A stretch of DNA of 9,722 nt from an uncultured Pedobacter sp. (GTDB lineage: Bacteria; Bacteroidota; Bacteroidia; Sphingobacteriales; Sphingobacteriaceae): contig CALLKE010000175.1 of the NCBI GenBank assembly GCA_938008555.1, positions 1 through 9,722 on the forward strand, given 5' to 3'. A program made the position numbers and the translations under genes. Shown piece after piece: positions 6,971-9,722 of the stretch; position 1 is the stretch's first letter, and every line of letters begins with the position of its first letter. The notes beneath the pieces are model-generated. The model was not told where the DNA came from and did not search any database. It saw nothing but the letters and a program-made list of their open reading frames with translations.

Positions 6971-7165
6971 ATGAAAAAATTTACTGAAGCAAAAAACCTA
7001 ATTGCATCCTTGGAAAGCGATGCTGACAAATTTTACAACAAGGAAAATAGTGCTGCTGGAACACGCGTAAGAAAAGGAATGCAAGATTTAAAAAACTTAG
7101 CTCAAGCAATCCGCCTTGAAGTACAGGATATGAAGAATAAAGTAGAAGCAAAAGCTAAAAAGTAA
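6971..7165 (+). CDS. Histone H1-like Hc1-family nucleoid protein (64 aa)
   Basis: Small basic protein resembling the Bacteroidota branch of the Hc1 histone-like family (chlamydial Hc1 condenses DNA). The signature runs through residues 21-56: FYNKENSAAGTRVRKG (21-36), then DLKNLAQAIR (39-48) and EVQDMKN (50-56), ending in a Lys/Ala tail (58-64). The SAAGTRVRK segment is the most conserved part. The protein is predicted to be almost entirely helical. The chlamydial protein has a longer Lys-rich C-terminal domain; here that tail is reduced to a few residues, which is normal for Bacteroidota members. The likely role is DNA binding and compaction, inferred from family. The gene is flanked by two hairpin terminators and has a strong ribosome binding site, so it is probably a separate, highly expressed transcription unit. 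Confidence 0.85.
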   Translation: MKKFTEAKNLIASLESDADKFYNKENSAAGTRVRKGMQDLKNLAQAIRLEVQDMKNKVEAKAKK

Positions 7166-7171
7166 AAGATT

Positions 7172-7210
7172 AAAAGGGAAGGTGACAAAAAATTCGTGAC
7201 TTTCCCTTTT
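7172..7210 (+). terminator. Rho-independent terminator of the Hc1-like gene
   Basis: AAAAGGGAA (7172-7180) pairs perfectly with TTCCCTTTT (7202-7210), extended by a G-T and two further pairs. A loop follows, and the sequence after the stem is T-rich. It starts 6 bp after the stop codon at 7165. The placement and structure are typical of an intrinsic terminator. Confidence 0.75.
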
Positions 7211-7263
7211 TAACTTCTTTTATTACTAAACTTGTTTTCAGATCATTAACACAAAATGATTGA

Positions 7264-7271
7264 TAATTTTG
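7264..7271 (+). promoter_or_regulatory. -7 element candidate for ogt
   Basis: TAATTTTG matches TAnnTTTG perfectly. No good TTG is found 19-21 bp upstream. If used, transcription would start around 7276-7281, only a few bases before the GTG start at 7286, giving an almost leaderless mRNA. Confidence 0.4.
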
Positions 7272-7285
7272 TATTATCTTAAAAC

Positions 7286-7765
7286 GTGTACTCTTCAACT
7301 TTAACAACACCAATTGGGACCTTATTGATCCAAGGTAGTGACACAAGCATATATTCTATCAGTTTTAGTGATGAGATAATAGACACCCCTTCTAACTCTC
7401 TTACAGAACAAGCAAAACAACAGCTACAAGATTATTTTCATCTTAAAAGATGGCATTTTAGCTTTACAACGCTTCAAGTAGGCACTAACTTTCAGCAAAC
7501 CGTTTGGAAAAAACTTTCAGAAATAGAAATCGGTAAACCTATTAGCTATGCAACATTAGCTAAACGAATGAATAATCCTTTAGCTATAAGAGCAATTGCC
7601 TCAACAAATGGTAAAAATAAATTAACAATCGTTATTCCATGCCATCGAGTAATTGGAAGCTCAGGGGCCTTAATAGGTTATGCAGGTGGCCTCTGGCGTA
7701 AAAAATGGCTGCTAGAACATGAAATAAAATTATCAGGAATAGGTCAATCTGTATTAGTCTTTTAG
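7286..7765 (+). CDS. ogt: Methylated-DNA--protein-cysteine methyltransferase
   Basis: Suicide repair protein that moves the alkyl group from O6-alkylguanine (and O4-alkylthymine) to its own cysteine. Single-domain Ogt/MGMT type, 159 aa, without the Ada regulatory domain. The acceptor is C119 in IPCHRVIG (117-124). The helix-turn-helix region contains YATLAKRM (88-95), with R102 in RAIASTNG as the probable base-flipping arginine and N108 as the conserved asparagine. GYAGGLWRKKWLLEHE (131-146) is the standard C-terminal signature. The start is GTG at 7286: an in-frame ATG at 7256 is cut off by a TAA at 7280, and MYSSTLTTPIG is the expected N-terminus. The last 13 residues past LEHE are not conserved in general. 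It lies between the Hc1-like terminator and the EVE gene, 74 bp away. Confidence 0.95.
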   Translation: MYSSTLTTPIGTLLIQGSDTSIYSISFSDEIIDTPSNSLTEQAKQQLQDYFHLKRWHFSFTTLQVGTNFQQTVWKKLSEIEIGKPISYATLAKRMNNPLAIRAIASTNGKNKLTIVIPCHRVIGSSGALIGYAGGLWRKKWLLEHEIKLSGIGQSVLVF

Positions 7766-7839
7766 AATATCAAATTTAACTTTTTATACCTTTTTATATA
7801 GAAACAACTAAGGCAATTTCTTGATATAATATTATTAAT

Positions 7840-8259
7840 ATGCGCTACTGGTTAGTAAAGTCAGAACCTAAAAAATATTGCTGGGAAAAATTCATTCAAG
7901 ATGGTCGTACATTTTGGGACGGCGTTCGCAATTTTCAAGCCAGAAATAATCTAAAAGCAATGAAAGAGGGTGATCTAACCCTTTTTTATCATAGTAACGA
8001 AGGAAAAGCAGTTGTTGGGATAGCTAAAATAGTGAAGGAAGCATACCAAGATCCAACTACTGACGATATAAATTGGGTTGCAGTTGATATAATACCTGTC
8101 CAAACACTAACCAACCCCATCACTTTAGATGCAATCAAAGCTGATGAAAGGCTAAGAAATATTGCTCTTGTCAAGCAAGGGAGGCTCTCTGTAATGCCCT
8201 TAAAAGCTGAAGAGTTTGACAGAATACTTCAGCTCGGAGACTTTATTCCAATATTCTAA
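7840..8259 (+). CDS. EVE domain-containing protein (THYN1-like)
   Basis: Single EVE domain of the PUA-like fold, related to human THYN1. EVE domains bind modified bases in DNA or RNA; the ligand of the bacterial stand-alone form is not settled. Visible signatures: YWLVKSEP (3-10), the pocket segment WDGVRNFQARNNL (26-38), GDLTLFYHS (44-52) and VKQGRLSVMPL (111-121). Full family length at 139 aa. The ATG at 7840 is directly before the conserved YWLVKSEP. There is no evident Shine-Dalgarno; the leader is AT-rich. The stop (8257-8259) overlaps the stop of the convergent lytic transglycosylase gene by three bases. The neighbourhood with ogt and ruvB is DNA-related, but a functional link is not shown. 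Confidence 0.93.
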   Translation: MRYWLVKSEPKKYCWEKFIQDGRTFWDGVRNFQARNNLKAMKEGDLTLFYHSNEGKAVVGIAKIVKEAYQDPTTDDINWVAVDIIPVQTLTNPITLDAIKADERLRNIALVKQGRLSVMPLKAEEFDRILQLGDFIPIF

Positions 8260-9359
8260 CCTATTTTCCTTTTCAGCAAGTGCTGACGCCGATAAAGCTT
8301 GCTTTTTAAACTACCAATCGCTTTTTTTTCAACATAATAAGCCTCTTTGTAAACTTCCTGAGGATTCAAAGCATCATAAACAGGTCCGTAAACTTGCCTG
8401 CTAAGTAGTGGCATAACCAATTGTTTAGGCCTCACTTGTGATCCATTAATAATTTGTTTTTTATAGGAAGGATTTAAAGCACTAAGTAAGCCTAAATCTA
8501 GGTTAGCAGCCTTCGCAATGCTCACTAATGACACAACTCTATTTACTTCAATAACGTCCGTTGCAGTATTAATCCACACTGCAGCGGGTAGGATATTATG
8601 TTTTTTATAATAATTCATCACATAATTGGTAGCAATAAAAGCGGGCACATAATTTTGTGTCTGTTTAGGTAAATAAGGCCTAATACGCCAGAAATCAGCT
8701 ACTCCTCCTGATTTTTCAATTGCTTTTGATACGATACTTGCACCACAGTTGTAGGCAGCAATTGCTAACAACCAGTCACCAAACTGGTTGTAAACATCCT
8801 TGAAATAGGAAGCCGCAGCATAGCTTGCTTGTACTGGATCCTTACGCTCATCTACATAATGATCCATTTGCAATCCATAGCCTTTGGCCGTCGCAGACAT
8901 AAATTGCCAAAGACCTTTAGCTCCTGCATATGAAACTGCATTGGGATTTAGAGCTGACTCTACAATTGTAATAAATTTAATCTCTTCGGGAATCCCAGCT
9001 TCTTTGAGTGCTTTTTCAAGAATAGGAAAATAATATTTTGATAGGCCTAATATTTTCCCTACCTGCTCTTTACGTTTGGATGTATATAGATCAATATATC
9101 TCTGCACATATTGATTACATGTTAAAGGAATTGTTTTTTGCAACGAATCCAACCTGCGCTTGTAAATCTTATTTTGATAAAAAGCTAAAGGGACAGGACT
9201 AACCTTAGAGAATAAAAGAGGTTCTCCTTTAAGATACTTTTGTGATTGAGTTTTTTCAGAAGTTTTAATTGAGTCTGAAGTAAGCTTCTGCACTCTAGCT
9301 ATTGAATAGGTGGAGGTAACTGCAACCAGTAAAACGATAGCTATTATTTTGTTTATCAT
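8256..9359 (-). CDS. Secreted MltD-like lytic transglycosylase
   Basis: Cleaves the MurNAc-GlcNAc bond of peptidoglycan to form 1,6-anhydro ends; expected in the periplasm. The signal peptide spans residues 1 to about 21 (MINK, then hydrophobic IIAIVLLVAVTS, with cleavage near SIA-RV). No lipobox cysteine is visible, so it is probably soluble rather than a lipoprotein as in E. coli MltD. The SLT domain covers about 105-255: catalytic Glu134 in TIVESALNPNAVS, followed by GAKGLWQFM (146-154), AAASYFKD (181-188) and AIAAYNCG (199-206). Residues 268-318 look like a degenerate LysM-type module (VIEVNRVVSLVSIAKAANL...LNPSYKKQI). The protein then ends in a basic tail (YRRQHLLKRK) rather than clear extra LysM repeats, so it is shorter at the C-terminus than many relatives. 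It has a -7 element 33 bp before the start and converges on the EVE gene. Confidence 0.92.
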   Translation of the reverse strand: MINKIIAIVLLVAVTSTYSIARVQKLTSDSIKTSEKTQSQKYLKGEPLLFSKVSPVPLAFYQNKIYKRRLDSLQKTIPLTCNQYVQRYIDLYTSKRKEQVGKILGLSKYYFPILEKALKEAGIPEEIKFITIVESALNPNAVSYAGAKGLWQFMSATAKGYGLQMDHYVDERKDPVQASYAAASYFKDVYNQFGDWLLAIAAYNCGASIVSKAIEKSGGVADFWRIRPYLPKQTQNYVPAFIATNYVMNYYKKHNILPAAVWINTATDVIEVNRVVSLVSIAKAANLDLGLLSALNPSYKKQIINGSQVRPKQLVMPLLSRQVYGPVYDALNPQEVYKEAYYVEKKAIGSLKSKLYRRQHLLKRKIG

Positions 9360-9392
9360 CGTATTAAGTATTAAAGTCTTATGACACTAATT

Positions 9393-9400
9393 CAAATATA
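9393..9400 (-). promoter_or_regulatory. -7 element for the lytic transglycosylase gene
   Basis: On the minus strand this reads TATATTTG, a perfect TAnnTTTG. A TTTG lies upstream (9416-9419 on the plus strand as CAAA) but the spacer is only 15 bp, shorter than the usual 19-21, so the -33 assignment is weak. The predicted leader is roughly 25-30 bases to the ATG at 9359. Confidence 0.5.
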
Positions 9401-9443
9401 GATTGCCTACTTAAGCAAACTTTCTCGCAGCAGTTTAAAACCC

Positions 9444-9554
9444 CTAAAAGTTTTCGATGAAAATCATGGGTTTACCGTCTATATCCCCCCCTGCAACAAT
9501 GGGTGTAAAGATATAACAGGAACACAATACATAAAGAGATCTAAATAGATAAAT
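9444..9554 (-). pseudogene. Possible C-terminal remnant of an unidentified gene
   Basis: The minus-strand frame ending in TAG (9444-9446) reads IFTPIVAGGDIDGKP then MIFIENF, which looks like real protein. It is open for only about 36 codons before an upstream stop and has no good start. A run of seven C (9485-9491) sits inside it, a likely slippage point. It may be the end of a decayed gene next to the insertion sequence. It could also be chance; no family is recognised. Confidence 0.2.
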
Positions 9555-9570
9555 CTGTTAAACATGAAAC

Positions 9571-9722
9571 GGTAGTGTGTAACAATAGTGGATTTGGATT
9601 TCGAAAAGAAGTCAGCGAGGGATTAGTTTTGTTTTGTGAAGAACGAAACTCAGCAGAGCTGTCCTCACTGCCAGAGCACAAAGGTGGTAAAAAATGGACT
9701 ACGAAGAAACAAGAAGCAGATC
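9571..9722 (+). mobile_element. Left end of an insertion sequence, IS1-like (partial)
   Basis: The segment starting GGTAGTGTGTAACAATAG at 9571 resembles an IS1-family terminal inverted repeat, which begins with GG and a T/G-rich tract. It lies about 65 bp before a transposase-like zinc-finger frame, the arrangement of IS1 elements. The other end lies outside the window, so the boundary and any target duplication (candidate: the 8-9 bases just before 9571) cannot be confirmed here. Confidence 0.5.
9636..9722 (+). CDS. InsA-like transposase N-terminus (partial, runs off the window)
   Basis: The frame from GTG 9636 to the window edge reads VKNETQQSCPHCQSTKVVKN followed by GLRRNKKQI. The CPHC knuckle followed by KNG and a basic stretch is the start of the zinc-binding N-terminal domain found in InsA-type proteins of IS1-family transposases and some related IS families. 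The frame is closed upstream by TAG at 9624-9626, so the start is GTG 9636 or the element uses another initiation. The catalytic DDE part would lie beyond the window, so whether the element is intact is unknown. Family assignment to IS1 is tentative; other zinc-finger transposases share this motif. Confidence 0.6.
   Translation, partial: MKNETQQSCPHCQSTKVVKNGLRRNKKQI

Noticed and set aside
7825..7830. TATAAT before the EVE gene
   Set aside because: It is only 9 bp from the start codon, has no matching -35 box and lies in simple AT-rich sequence.
8216..8404. 62-codon open frame on the plus strand spanning the EVE and transglycosylase gene ends
   Set aside because: It overlaps two well-supported genes and shows no family resemblance.
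9545..9722. Alternative open frame through the IS end (reading VVCNNSGFGFRKEV onward)
   Set aside because: It is a shadow frame; the CPHC...KNG transposase signature is in the other frame.
1..9722. CRISPR arrays, tRNA or rRNA genes
   Set aside because: No regularly spaced direct repeats, no cloverleaf-like or rRNA-like sequence was noticed on either strand.

Overview
This is an AT-rich bacterial window that reads as Bacteroidota. Three things point that way. The serine palmitoyltransferase-type enzyme, the short Hc1-like histone protein and the YciO-type protein all have the Bacteroidota sequence style. Four intergenic regions carry a perfect match to the Bacteroidota -7 promoter element TAnnTTTG. 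Finally, strong Shine-Dalgarno sites are rare in the window. The mix of compact housekeeping genes, an insertion-sequence end and an unrecognised paralogous pair would suit an amoeba- or arthropod-associated lineage such as Amoebophilaceae, but that placement is inference only.

Layout. Positions 100-2030 (minus strand) hold two tandem, clearly paralogous genes of unknown function, apparently one transcription unit. A 288-bp AT-rich spacer separates them from a plus-strand pair, ruvB (2319-3344) and a YhiN/HI0933-family flavoprotein (3352-4563), spaced by 7 bp. A YciO/Sua5-family gene (4590-5201, minus) converges on that pair. The 320-bp divergent region 5202-5521 contains a 51-bp imperfect palindrome, a smaller dyad and a textbook Bacteroidota promoter driving a serine palmitoyltransferase homologue (5522-6772) with a TTG start. 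A 40-bp perfect palindrome follows as its probable terminator. Next come a 64-residue Hc1-like nucleoid protein (6971-7165) with its own terminator, an Ogt-type methyltransferase (7286-7765, GTG start) and an EVE-domain protein (7840-8259). A minus-strand secreted lytic transglycosylase (8256-9359) converges on the EVE gene with overlapping stop codons. The last 360 bp hold its promoter, a possible coding remnant and, from about 9571, the left end of an insertion sequence. The zinc-finger N-terminus of that element's transposase runs off the window.

How the genes relate. Most are independent housekeeping functions: Holliday-junction migration, alkylation repair, DNA compaction, modified-base/RNA-type recognition (EVE), threonylcarbamoyl-type chemistry, sphingolipid synthesis and peptidoglycan turnover. 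The part least explained by known families is the tandem pair at 100-2030. Both proteins share an N-terminal DRSG...RFKRALWYGG signature, a Gly/Ala-rich hydrophobic middle, a highly conserved IDRNLVKMKDAK block and a helical C-terminal half with a YY-centred signature. I do not recognise the family.
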